In this document: one piece after another, positions 34,196 to 42,858 of the stretch
How positions within the stretch are numbered: position 1 is the stretch's first letter
Layout: every line of letters begins with the position of its first letter
From: JABDGR01 sp964561455
GTDB taxonomy: Bacteria; Verrucomicrobiota; Verrucomicrobiia; Opitutales; JABDGR01
DNA: 64,000 nucleotides
Reading direction: 5' to 3'
Assembly: GCA_964561455.1 (NCBI GenBank)
Contig: CAZLPS010000002.1
Coordinates: forward strand, 47,174 to 111,173
The notes under the pieces: model-generated
Databases searched by the model: none
What the model was told of the DNA's origin: nothing
What the model saw: only the letters and a program-made list of their open reading frames with translations
Translations under genes and position numbers: made by a program

Positions 34196-35623
34196 ATGAA
34201 TTCCACATCTGCTGTACCGTCTCCGGCGTCCCCTCCCGCATCCGCGTATGTGGAGAGCTTTGCCTACCGCGCGCAGGGAAGCTTTCGCCGGCAGATGGCG
34301 CGACTCCATGCGCGGTTTATTCCTCCCGGCGAGCGAGTCTTGGAATGGGGCTGCGGGGTCGGCGATTTGTTGACGGCGCTCAAGCCCGGGGTGGGCTTGG
34401 GCATTGACGCCGAAAACTCGCACATCGCCACCGCCCAACAGCGGCATGCGGGAAAGAATTGCGAATTTCGGGCTGGTCGCCTCCCCGAGGCGAAGGTGGA
34501 AGGCACTTGGGACCATATCATCTGGAATTATTTGCCGGGCTACCTGACGGACGTGCAGGGCGCACTGGAATCACTGCGCGAAAATTGCCATCCGCGCACC
34601 CGTTTGTATATTTCCTCCCTGAATAACGTCTGGTATCCGCTGATCAAGGCGGGCGCGGCGAGCGGCGCGGTGGTGAAGCGGGAGTATTGGAACTGGCTGT
34701 CGAGTCGCGACCTGGCCAATCTGCTCGAGCTTGCGGGCTGGGAGGTCGTGCTCTCTCGGGGCGAGCAGTTGTTTCCCTTTGATGTGCCGCTGATCGAGCC
34801 GTTTTGCAACCGGTTCCTCGCGCGATTGCCCGGCTTGCAGGCGCTGGGGATGTCCATTTTTATCGTGGCGCGACCGCGGGTGCGGTTCGCCGAGCCGGCG
34901 AGGACGAGCCTTTCGGTCGTTGTGCCAATGCGCAATGAAGAGGGCAACGTCGCCGCCGCCTTGTCGCGCATTCCCGCATTGGGATGTCGCACGGAGGTGA
35001 TTTTCGTGGAGGGCAACAGTCGCGATAAAACCTGGGAGGTCTTGCAACGCGCCGTTACCGAGTATAAGGGTCCCCTGCAATTGAAGCTTTGCCGCCAGCC
35101 GGGCAAGGGCAAATGGGACGCCGTCCACCACGGCTTTAAACAGGCCACCGGCGACATCCTCGTCATCCAGGACGGCGACCTCACCGCGCCGCCCGAGGAT
35201 TTGCCGAAATTCTTTGACGTATTGTGTGCCGGCACCGCCGAGTTCGCCAATGGCAGCCGCCTCGTCTACCCGATGGAAAACCAGGCCATGCGATTCCTCA
35301 ACATGCTCGGCAATCATTTCTTTGCCAATGCCCTGAGTTTCGTCCTCAGCCAACGAATCAAAGACAGCCTTTGCGGCACGAAGATGATGGCTCGCGGCGA
35401 TTATGAACGGTTGTTGAAACGGTTGCCGGAACTCGGCGACTTCGATCCGTTTGGCGATTTCAATTTGCTCTTTGGTTCGGCGCTCATGGGTCTGCGCATT
35501 CGCGACGTCCCCGTCCGCTACAAAAACCGCACTTACGGAGAAACCAACATCTCCCGTTTCCGCCACGGCTGGATTCTTCTCCAGATGACTTTCTTCGGCC
35601 TGCGTAAAATCCGCTTCCGGTAA
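34196..35623 (+). CDS. Methyltransferase-GT2 glycosyltransferase fusion
   Basis: Protein of 475 residues. Residues about 15-225 are a class I SAM methyltransferase: RVLEWGCGVGDLLTALKPG (motif I), LGIDAENSHIATAQ and DHIIWNYLPGYLTDV. Residues about 236-475 are a GT2 GT-A glycosyltransferase: LSVVVPMRNEEGNVAAALS, VIFVEGNSRDKTWEVLQRA and LVIQDGDLTAPPEDLPKF with a DGD metal motif. No C-terminal membrane helix is evident. Such two-domain proteins suggest that a sugar or lipid carrier is methylated and glycosylated together. The acceptor is unknown. Confidence 0.85.
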   Translation: MNSTSAVPSPASPPASAYVESFAYRAQGSFRRQMARLHARFIPPGERVLEWGCGVGDLLTALKPGVGLGIDAENSHIATAQQRHAGKNCEFRAGRLPEAKVEGTWDHIIWNYLPGYLTDVQGALESLRENCHPRTRLYISSLNNVWYPLIKAGAASGAVVKREYWNWLSSRDLANLLELAGWEVVLSRGEQLFPFDVPLIEPFCNRFLARLPGLQALGMSIFIVARPRVRFAEPARTSLSVVVPMRNEEGNVAAALSRIPALGCRTEVIFVEGNSRDKTWEVLQRAVTEYKGPLQLKLCRQPGKGKWDAVHHGFKQATGDILVIQDGDLTAPPEDLPKFFDVLCAGTAEFANGSRLVYPMENQAMRFLNMLGNHFFANALSFVLSQRIKDSLCGTKMMARGDYERLLKRLPELGDFDPFGDFNLLFGSALMGLRIRDVPVRYKNRTYGETNISRFRHGWILLQMTFFGLRKIRFR

Positions 35624-35686
35624 ATGACCGGCCCGGCCGAATTACGGCGACGCCCATTGGGAAGTTGAAAGCGCCGGTCAACGAGA

Positions 35687-36619
35687 CTATTCGGCAGGAT
35701 TCGCCTGGCCCGATCCCTTTTCCGGCTTGGCCGAATCTCCAGCAATGATCAAGGGTTGCCGGCACGATGGACAAACGACCTGTTCGCCGGCCAAATCAGC
35801 GTCTATTTCCAGGCGCACACCGCAGCCGGGACAATCCGGAAAACCGGTTGGAATCACCGGCGGCGGGAAAATGACCCGGGGACGCGGCGTGGGTGGGCCG
35901 GCGGCGGGTTGCGGCGAACGATTCAAAAAGGGGTCGGCTTCATTGTCCGCCTGGCGCGCGGGCTGGATTCCCAAACATTGGAGCAGCGACGGATGGTCGT
36001 CATGTTCGAGAGACGTCCAATCCAAAAGTAAAAACCACCCACCCATCGCCAGACCGGCCAGAAATCCGCCGATATGCGCCCAATACGCGATCCCCCCGGA
36101 GGCTCCCGCCAGGGCGTTCCACGCATCCAGGGCAAACCACAGCAAAATGAGCCAGAATCCGGCGATGCCAACGCTGCCACCCCGAAAAAAGAACAGCCAA
36201 AAACAATTAACCTGGTTTGTCGGGTACAGCACCAGGTAAAAGCCGATCACCGCATAGATCGCCCCGCTGGCCCCGATTGCCGGATGACCATCCACCAGCA
36301 AGTGTACCACGCCCGCCGCCATGCCGCCCAACAGGTAGACGCTGCAATAACGCCAACTGCCCAGCTTGCTGCAAATGGCGTTCCCAAAAACCCAGAGATA
36401 CAGCATGTTGAAAAGCAGATGGAAAAAGCCGCCATGCAAAAACAGCGAGGTAATCAGTTGGAGCGGATGAAAGCCCTGCAAGACCAGCGATCCCCAAAAC
36501 TCCTCCGACCCGACGTGCATCACCATTAGCAAATACACCAATCCGCAGATGACCATGATTCCGATATTGGCGTAGGGCCAATGGCGAATCCGGATGTCCA
36601 CATCATAAGGAATAAACAT
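35687..36619 (-). CDS. Rhomboid intramembrane serine protease with C-terminal zinc ribbon
   Basis: Protein of 310 residues from the ATG at 36619. Six membrane helices hold the rhomboid motifs: HGGFFHLLFNMLYLWVFGN (His67, Asn71), GASGAIYAV (Ser118) and AYWAHIGGFLAGLA (His182), giving the Ser-His dyad and oxyanion residues. After a Pro-rich linker a ribbon with two CPxC knuckles (CPGCGVRLEID, VVCPSCRQPL, about 268-295) should bind zinc. The protease cuts membrane proteins within the bilayer; the substrate is unknown. It is convergent with the methyltransferase-GT2 gene. Confidence 0.9.
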   Translation of the reverse strand: MFIPYDVDIRIRHWPYANIGIMVICGLVYLLMVMHVGSEEFWGSLVLQGFHPLQLITSLFLHGGFFHLLFNMLYLWVFGNAICSKLGSWRYCSVYLLGGMAAGVVHLLVDGHPAIGASGAIYAVIGFYLVLYPTNQVNCFWLFFFRGGSVGIAGFWLILLWFALDAWNALAGASGGIAYWAHIGGFLAGLAMGGWFLLLDWTSLEHDDHPSLLQCLGIQPARQADNEADPFLNRSPQPAAGPPTPRPRVIFPPPVIPTGFPDCPGCGVRLEIDADLAGEQVVCPSCRQPLIIAGDSAKPEKGSGQANPAE

Positions 36620-36851
36620 GGCGCTTTCGCTCCAGCGGATGTGCCTGCCACGGTAGCAGGCTTTTCGACCCAGGCAAGGCAATGCCACCACTTCACAAGA
36701 TGGATCGTCCGGCCGGAGGCGCATCGTCCATGTCCATCTTTTCTCCCTCGGCGCAAATTCACTTTTGAGGTTGCCCGGGGCCGGGGTGTCCGCCTTATCG
36801 TGAGGCCCGCCATTTCCCCCTCTGCCGGCGAAGCTTCCGTCCCCCAACCCC

Positions 36852-37973
36852 ATGATTTCACGTACGCTTGCCATCTTGTTCTTTGGCGCACTGACCGCGC
36901 GCGCCCAAAACGCCACCCCGGTCACGGTGCCAGCCCCGGCAACAGCCGCGCCGGCCACCGTCATCGCTTCGGCGAATGGCGCCGATTCCACCACCGCCGC
37001 AGTTCCCTCCGCACCAGTTTATCCCACCAACGCGACGACCATCGAGACCGCGAAAGCCGGCATACTTAATCTGTGTGCCGCCGACATTCCCCGCTACACG
37101 CAAACCGGACCACTGCCGAACCCCGCGCCCGCCCGGCCCGGCGTTCTCGCGCCGTTTCCCCACGACCCGAAATTGCCAACCATCTGGACTATCGGCGATT
37201 CGACCGTCCGCACCGGCGTCAACGGCACGGGTGACGACACGGTGGGCCAATGGGGCTGGGGTGCCCCGTTTGTGGGTTATTTCGACCCGAAGAAAGTCAA
37301 CGTCGTGAATCGCGCTGTTGGCGGCACGACGAGCCTGAGTTTCTATCAGGGGCAATGGAAGGCGATGGTGGATTTGATCAAGAAGGGCGACGTGGTCATC
37401 CTCCAGTTCGGCACCAACAGCGGCCGCGGCGAACTCTCGGGCGTTGGCGACGAAACCCAGCCTGGCGCCGCCCGCGGTGGCGCGGGCACGCTTAACCACA
37501 CCTTCGGTTGGTATATCAAGCAGTTCATCACCGAAACCCGCGCCAAGGGCGCCACGCCCATTGTCTGTTCACTTATTCCGCGCAATAGCCGGGATCCCAG
37601 TGGCAAAATCGCCCGCTCGGCGAAGACCCAGGCCGGTTGGGCGAAGGACGTGGCCGCTGCGGAAGGCGCCGGGTTCATTGATCTAAATGAGCTGGTCGCC
37701 CGGAAATATGATGCGATGGACAAAAGTGCGGTGGATTTGCTTTTCTCCGGTTCACCGCATACCAGTTGGACCGGTGCCGTGGTTAATGCCGAGACCGTAA
37801 TCTCCGGACTCAAAGCGCTCAAAACCGACCCCGTCGCGGCCTATTACGTCGAGCAGGTGAAACTCATTTCTCCGGCGCCAGATTTGAGCGCACCAGCGAC
37901 GGAGCCAGACCCTAAGGCCGCCACCCCGGCTTTGCCCGCCGCGAGCGCGGCCGCCGCCACGGTTGCGAAATAG
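36852..37973 (+). CDS. Secreted SGNH/GDSL esterase, rhamnogalacturonan-acetylesterase-like
   Basis: Protein of 373 residues with a signal peptide (MISRTLAILFFGALTARAQ) and an Ala/Thr/Pro-rich spacer to about 75. The SGNH core shows TIWTIGDSTVRTG (Ser of GDS), RAVGGTTSLSF (Gly), VVILQFGTNSG (Asn) and SGSPHTSWTGA (His). The aspartate usually three residues before the His is a Ser here, so the catalytic pair may be altered. The GDST type with the long insert resembles CE12-type deacetylases of plant or bacterial polysaccharides. An Ala-rich tail ends the protein. Confidence 0.8.
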   Translation: MISRTLAILFFGALTARAQNATPVTVPAPATAAPATVIASANGADSTTAAVPSAPVYPTNATTIETAKAGILNLCAADIPRYTQTGPLPNPAPARPGVLAPFPHDPKLPTIWTIGDSTVRTGVNGTGDDTVGQWGWGAPFVGYFDPKKVNVVNRAVGGTTSLSFYQGQWKAMVDLIKKGDVVILQFGTNSGRGELSGVGDETQPGAARGGAGTLNHTFGWYIKQFITETRAKGATPIVCSLIPRNSRDPSGKIARSAKTQAGWAKDVAAAEGAGFIDLNELVARKYDAMDKSAVDLLFSGSPHTSWTGAVVNAETVISGLKALKTDPVAAYYVEQVKLISPAPDLSAPATEPDPKAATPALPAASAAAATVAK

Positions 37974-38174
37974 GCTCCGCGACGCGGTTGGAGAGGCCGG
38001 CCGGGCGGGAAATGGGCGAGAGGGCGATTTACCCAAAGGGAATACTGCCGGTGAGCAGGCGAAGATTGCCATGGTGTTGGCCGTCAAAATGCACTAATGG
38101 AGATGTAAATGCCCCGACCCCGGTGGCTGTGCCGCCAGGGACAAGCCTTGGGCGTTGGTCACCGTATTGGCGCC

Positions 38175-40208
38175 ATGCACCCCGAAAATCCAGTTAGTGA
38201 TAGCGCGATTTTAAGAAAAATTAAGGTCGGCGGTTCCGCGTGGGCAGTCGCACTGGCGGTACTGGGGCTGCTGGCGGTTCCGGCCGCGCACGCGCAAACT
38301 GTGTGGATGGGGGGAAGCGATGCCAACTGGTTCACCGCCGGCAATTGGAATCCCGCCGCGGTTCCGACCGGTGGCGGCGATGTCGAAATCAACACCAACA
38401 GCGGCCCGCAGCCGGTGATCTCGGGCAACGTCGCCGCGGCGAACAATATTTACGTGGGTTATGATTCGTCGAGTGGCGGCAATACGCTACTCACCATTCA
38501 AGCGACTGGAAACTTGGTTTCCAATGGCAACGCTTATATCGGCTACAATGCGACGGCCAGTGGCGGGGTCAAAGTTGATGGAGCCAACACCAGTTGGAAC
38601 CTGGGCAGCAATAACATTTTTGTGGGCGAGGGCGGAAACGGCACCTTGACGATTTCCAACGGGGCTGGCGTAACCAGCCACAACAGCACCATTGGCGATC
38701 AAACCGGCTCGAACGGTTTGGTGAATATCGTCGGAGCGAACTCCAACTGGAATGTGGGTGGATCATTCACCGTCGGGGACAACGGCGTGGGCAGTCTCTT
38801 TGTGCTGAATGGCGGCAATGTTGGGGTGGCCGGCCTGGTCACCGTGGGTATTGCCGACGGCAGCCATGGCAGTGTGGTCGTGGATGGCGCGAATTCGAAG
38901 TTTAATGTGGGCGGCGATCTTTACCTGGGGTTTCGGGCGAACAGCAACCTGACCATTTCCAATGGCGGAAGCATTACCAGCACCCAGGGGGAATTGGGTG
39001 TTTTCGGGGGTTCCGCCACGGTGTTGGTGACGGGTGCCAATTCCACCTGGAACATGGGGTCCGGAAGTTTCTCCGTGGGTGAACTGGCCCAGGCAAATTT
39101 GACCATTGCGAACGGGGGGAACGTAACCAGCACCGGTGTAATCCTTGGCGGCTTCCCCGGGGGCGGCGCCTCCGTGCTGGTGACGGGGGTGGGGTCGGTT
39201 TGGAACACGGGCGTGAGCTCTCCGCTGATAGTTGGGAAAGGGGGCGCGGCGAATCTTACGATTGAAAACGGCGGCCTGGTCAACGCGAATGAGGTTATTT
39301 TAAGCAACAGTGGCGGCTCGGCGCAGTTGAACATCAATGCCGGCGCCATTCTGCAAATCAGCGGAGCGAACAGCCTGCATGCGGGATCCGGCAATTATAC
39401 TTTGACTTTGGGGGGAGGCATCGTGCGCTTGACGAGTGCGGATTTCACGACCTCGCTCAATGCCACTTTGGCGCCCGGCACCGCCTCGACAATTGACACC
39501 AACGGCTTCAATGCCACCTTCGCCGGGACGCTTTCCGGCGGCGGCTCGCTCATCAAGGCCGGCAACGGCACCTTGAATTTAAACGGCGGCAACAGCTATT
39601 CCGGGAACACGAGCATTACCGGCGGAAAACTGAACGTTGGCGGCAATATCAATGTCCCCAGCGGAGTCACGTTGCAGATAAACGGCAATTTGGTGGCCAC
39701 CAACGTTCTGGTGAACGCCGGTGGCACGGTGACTGGCAATGGCACCATCACCGGCAATCTGGTCAACAATGGCTCGGTAACGCTCAATTCCGGTACCGGC
39801 CAGCGCCTTACCATTCAGGGTAATTTGACCAACAACGGCCTGGTCAGCCTCCTCAATGGCTCCGGCCTGTCCGTCTCCGGCGCGGCCACCAATGGTGCCA
39901 GTGCGATTGTGGACGACACCACGGGGGCCGTGCCGACTTTTGGCAGTTTTGCCAACGCCGGCGTTTTTGTGGCGGCGCATGACGTCCCCATCCTGAACGT
40001 ACAGAATTCCGAAAGCAGCATTGTGGTCAGCCTGCAAACTTATCCCGGCCATAACTACCAATTGCAAAGTTGCCCGGATCTGACCAAGGCGCAATGGGTC
40101 AACGTGGGCGCGCCGGTCCCCGGCACCGGCAGCATTCTGAATTTTTCCGACGGGCTCGTTTTTTTCACCAGTCCACTTTTATTCTATCGGGTGGTGGTGG
40201 CACCGTGA
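38175..40208 (+). CDS. Secreted T5SS/PEP-CTERM-type repeat protein with autotransporter-like strands
   Basis: Protein of 677 residues from the ATG at 38175, with a long signal peptide ending PAAHAQ. About five imperfect repeats of 43-47 residues (about 110-335) follow the plan GANSxWNxG, VGxxGxGxLTISNGG, like the T5SS/PEP-CTERM-associated repeat. Residues about 400-560 are Gly/Asn-rich beta strands (GTLSGGGSLIKAGNGTLNL) like autotransporter-associated repeats. The end, YQLQSCPDLTKAQWVNVG and LLFYRVVV, is a domain I associate with Verrucomicrobiota surface proteins. No PEP-CTERM signal or beta-barrel translocator is seen, so export and attachment are unclear. Confidence 0.75.
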   Translation: MHPENPVSDSAILRKIKVGGSAWAVALAVLGLLAVPAAHAQTVWMGGSDANWFTAGNWNPAAVPTGGGDVEINTNSGPQPVISGNVAAANNIYVGYDSSSGGNTLLTIQATGNLVSNGNAYIGYNATASGGVKVDGANTSWNLGSNNIFVGEGGNGTLTISNGAGVTSHNSTIGDQTGSNGLVNIVGANSNWNVGGSFTVGDNGVGSLFVLNGGNVGVAGLVTVGIADGSHGSVVVDGANSKFNVGGDLYLGFRANSNLTISNGGSITSTQGELGVFGGSATVLVTGANSTWNMGSGSFSVGELAQANLTIANGGNVTSTGVILGGFPGGGASVLVTGVGSVWNTGVSSPLIVGKGGAANLTIENGGLVNANEVILSNSGGSAQLNINAGAILQISGANSLHAGSGNYTLTLGGGIVRLTSADFTTSLNATLAPGTASTIDTNGFNATFAGTLSGGGSLIKAGNGTLNLNGGNSYSGNTSITGGKLNVGGNINVPSGVTLQINGNLVATNVLVNAGGTVTGNGTITGNLVNNGSVTLNSGTGQRLTIQGNLTNNGLVSLLNGSGLSVSGAATNGASAIVDDTTGAVPTFGSFANAGVFVAAHDVPILNVQNSESSIVVSLQTYPGHNYQLQSCPDLTKAQWVNVGAPVPGTGSILNFSDGLVFFTSPLLFYRVVVAP

Positions 40209-40252
40209 AGCCGATGGCGATGGTCCGCGAATACGGCTCGGCATGCAACCGG

Positions 40253-40945
40253 CTACGGCTGGCCCTGGTCCTGGGTTGCCATGCTGGCCAAGTCGAGCGC
40301 CCATTTGCCATCATGGTTGACCATAACCACTGACGGTGGCACGCCCGGTTCCTTGTTGGGGTTGATTTTGTAGGTGGCCTGGTTGCCGGCGGCGTTCATT
40401 TCCGGTGAATCCTGGACGAGCTTGAGCGCCGCAGCCATTTTTTCAAAGCCCTGTTCCCGCTTCGGGTCTTGCGCAATTTGCTGGGTAATCTGCTGGATGA
40501 TTTGCGGCATCTGTTGCTGCAAGGTTTGTTCCAATTGGGCTTGGACGGCCGGCGAGGCATTGGCCATCCGGGACTTCGCCGACGACAGGGCGGTTTCCAG
40601 CAGGTTCGGCGCGAGATAATTTTGGACAAAGCCGTCCATGTCCTGTCGCTCCAGCGTCGCAATCAAGTCGCTCACGGCCGCTTTGAGGGAAGGGTCAATC
40701 GTGGCGACGGCGGCGGGCCCCGGCTTCGCACTGGCAGTCACGGTGACCGGCGGCGCCATGGGTGCGGCGATGGGAGTTTTGGGCGGAACGATCGCAACGG
40801 CCAGTTTGGCCGGGGGCGGCGTTGCGGGGGAGGCGGCGACCGGAGCGGGCGTCACTGGCGCAACCTTTGATTGTTGCCACCACCAGATTCCCGCGGCGAT
40901 GGCCGCGGCGGCCACCACTGCCAGAAGTGTGTTTCGTTTGTTCAT
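40253..40945 (-). CDS. Membrane-anchored protein of unknown function
   Basis: Protein of 230 residues from the ATG at 40945. One N-terminal helix (TLLAVVAAAAIAAGIWWW) anchors it, followed by a Pro/Ala-rich spacer (about 25-80). The outer domain is a helical, Gln-rich stretch (AQLEQTLQQQMPQIIQQI) and a small alpha-beta end (SVVMVNHDGKWALDLASM), somewhat like NTF2-like or DUF4878-like domains. I do not recognise the family. Convergent with the repeat protein gene. Confidence 0.6.
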   Translation of the reverse strand: MNKRNTLLAVVAAAAIAAGIWWWQQSKVAPVTPAPVAASPATPPPAKLAVAIVPPKTPIAAPMAPPVTVTASAKPGPAAVATIDPSLKAAVSDLIATLERQDMDGFVQNYLAPNLLETALSSAKSRMANASPAVQAQLEQTLQQQMPQIIQQITQQIAQDPKREQGFEKMAAALKLVQDSPEMNAAGNQATYKINPNKEPGVPPSVVMVNHDGKWALDLASMATQDQGQP

Positions 40946-41032
40946 GAGGAGGAGAAAGGGATTTCGCGCCCATCCGGGCGCTGGAAAGGTAGGCGCCGGG
41001 CCTCCGGGAGGCAAGGGGGATTTATGAACGGA

Positions 41033-41123
41033 AGGGACCGAGGGACAAAGGGACAGAGGGGAAGTTAGAGGTTAGGAGGCAGGAGGGTGGAAAGAGTGAA
41101 GAGTGAATGGTGAAGAGTGAAAT
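41033..41123. repeat. Octamer then heptamer tandem tract
   Basis: Octamers AGGGACCG, AGGGACAA, AGGGACAG (41033-41056) are followed from 41061 by nine in-phase heptamers, including GAAGTTA, GAGGTTA, GGAGGCA, GTGAAGA and GTGAATG. The rest of the gap up to 41230 holds no gene. Confidence 0.8.
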
Positions 41124-41230
41124 AGGCAGTGGAATTCAGGAGGTAGAATTCTGAACACCAAAATTTCTCCAAATGCTGTTAATTCCGTCAAAAGAACCTC
41201 CCTCCGCTTCCCTCTTTCCCTTCGGGACAG

Positions 41231-42244
41231 TTAGAACGCCATGCCGAGCGCCAGGGCGAGCATTTGTTCACTGCGCGAGCCTTTGACGCCGATGATGGTG
41301 TTGTAGGACTGGCTGAAGCGCAGCGACAGCTCCAAATTGCGGTCGAGTTTGTTGATGAGCGCGCCGCTGACTTTCCAGGTATGGTTGCTCAAATCATCCG
41401 GCTGGGCGGCGGCGGTGGCTTCCTGTTCGAGGCGCAGCAAGTCCGTAATTTTCCAGACGAGGGTTTGCTTGCCGGTGCCGAGGGTGAACCACTTGTCCTG
41501 GACGCCGGCGGCATCGGTGTATTGTTCGGTTGGGCCGGCTTGCACGGCGAGATTGACCTGATCGTTCTTCCACATGGAATAACCGACGCTCAACCGGTCG
41601 CGGGCCTGGTGGTTGATGTTGGCCTGGAAGTCGCGCAGGTAGTCGGCCTCGTTGCTCACGAAGAGCCGCGCGCTCAAGTCATGGGCATGGGTGAAGCTGA
41701 AGCCATAGCGGTCGGCGCTGCGGCTGACGGCCCCGGTGCTGTCGGTGGTGGCGGTATAATAATAAAACCCCTTCAAGTCGTCCGTGTTGGCGCCGTTTTT
41801 GACTGAAAGGTTGCCGACGGCCATGATTTGGGAGGTCACGGCGGTGGCGCGGGTGTTGTTGACTCCGGCATCGAACCGCCCGCTCACCTCACCGGGCACC
41901 ACTTGGTTGATGAGGTGCTTGAGGTGGTCGCCGAGAGTGGGCGCGGGAGGCGGGGTGGGTTGGCCCGGCTTGCCGTTGGCAGCGGGAGCGCCAGCGGCGG
42001 AAGTCCCGCCGGCGGCGGGGTTGGCCGAAGCGGCGGGAGTCGTTTCCACATGGGCTTGCGCGGCGGATACGGTAATGTTCCCGAGGGCGGGACTGTTAAA
42101 GCGAATGCTGTCCGGGTCCTGGCTGAGGAGGGTGCCGGTGAGTTGGTCGCCGTTGTTGAAGCGCAGGGTGTCGGCGTGGGCGCCGGGCGGCGCGACCAGG
42201 GCGAAGGCGGAAAGGGCGAAGAGTTTTACGGAAAGTGCTTTCAT
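41231..42244 (-). CDS. DUF481 (YdiY-like) outer-membrane beta-barrel protein
   Basis: Protein of 337 residues from the ATG at 42244, with signal peptide VKLFALSAFALVAPPGAHA. A short N-terminal module (LRFNNGDQLTGTLLSQDPDS, FNSPALGNITV) is followed by an Ala/Pro/Gly-rich spacer and, from about 125, amphipathic strands of the DUF481 type (RYGFSFTHAHDLSARLFV, RDRLSVGYSMWKN, LTGTGK-like turns) ending SEQMLALALGMAF with a terminal Phe typical of outer-membrane barrels. Function unknown; salt- or stress-induced porin-like roles are proposed for relatives. Confidence 0.82.
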   Translation of the reverse strand: MKALSVKLFALSAFALVAPPGAHADTLRFNNGDQLTGTLLSQDPDSIRFNSPALGNITVSAAQAHVETTPAASANPAAGGTSAAGAPAANGKPGQPTPPPAPTLGDHLKHLINQVVPGEVSGRFDAGVNNTRATAVTSQIMAVGNLSVKNGANTDDLKGFYYYTATTDSTGAVSRSADRYGFSFTHAHDLSARLFVSNEADYLRDFQANINHQARDRLSVGYSMWKNDQVNLAVQAGPTEQYTDAAGVQDKWFTLGTGKQTLVWKITDLLRLEQEATAAAQPDDLSNHTWKVSGALINKLDRNLELSLRFSQSYNTIIGVKGSRSEQMLALALGMAF

Positions 42245-42299
42245 CTTCGTTACTCTGCGATTCAAAGAGGATGATTCAAGGATTGTTTTTGGAAAAAGC

Positions 42300-42355
42300 G
42301 GGGAGCAGGGAGCAGGGAGTCAGTAGACAGGAGACAGTAGGTAGGAGGCAGGAGT
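42300..42355. repeat. Heptamer tract
   Basis: Eight 7-bp units in phase: GGGGAGC, AGGGAGC, AGGGAGT, CAGTAGA, CAGGAGA, CAGTAGG, TAGGAGG, CAGGAGT. Confidence 0.85.
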
Positions 42356-42584
42356 CCCGCAGGGAAGGCCGAAGGTATCCCAGTGCTTAAGGGCGTGTTG
42401 CCCAAACCGGAAATTTCAAATTTCAGAATCCGACTTTGAAGCCAACGAGATCCAAAGGGATATCGGCTTAAAAAAATGACTGCCGGCATTTCGGCAACTG
42501 CCCCTTTAGCGCTGGGAAGTGAACGAGAAGCAGCCACGAGTACCGGCGGTGCGAATGAACCCCGACCTTCTTTCGCCCCTGCCG

Positions 42585-42656
42585 GGGCTCGATGTATATT
42601 ATTCACGCCTTCCCACCATTAAAATGGTGGGTTACCTTCGGTCGTCCCTCCGGGAC
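42585..42656. repeat. REP-like palindromic element
   Basis: GCCCC/GGGGC at about 42,576-42,590 is followed by CCCACCATT (42612-42620) and AATGGTGGG (42623-42631), then GTCCC-TCC-GGGAC (42644-42656). Clustered small hairpins of this type are known as REP elements linked to RAYT (IS200-like) transposases. A small minus-strand frame here (starting MNNIHRAPAGAKE) looks like translated REP sequence, not a gene. The gap 42360-42584 has nothing else recognisable. Confidence 0.6.
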
Positions 42657-42766
42657 TTTTGCATTCCAAATCTCAAATCGCAAATTTCCTTTTCGTCCTT
42701 CGTGCTTTTGCGTTAAAAAACAACCTTCATCCGTCATCTCCATCGCTCATTTCCTTCGGTCAAAAC

Positions 42767-42828
42767 CTCCTGACTCCTGACTCCTGACTTCTTTTTCTGA
42801 CATTCCAACTTCTAGCTTCTAGCTTCCC
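42767..42828. repeat. Heptamer tract in the opposite sense
   Basis: CTCCTGA three times, then CTTCTTT, and after a break ACTTCTA, GCTTCTA, GCTTCCC. These are complements of the GGAGTCA and GAAGCTA units found elsewhere, so tracts occur in both orientations. Confidence 0.82.
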
Positions 42829-42858
42829 CTCTGACCGCCCTGCCCCTATAAATCCTTC

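Noticed and set aside
42262..42606. Minus-strand frame starting MNNIHRAPAGAKE
   Set aside because: It spans REP-like hairpins and heptamer repeats; such peptides are commonly over-predicted from REP sequence.
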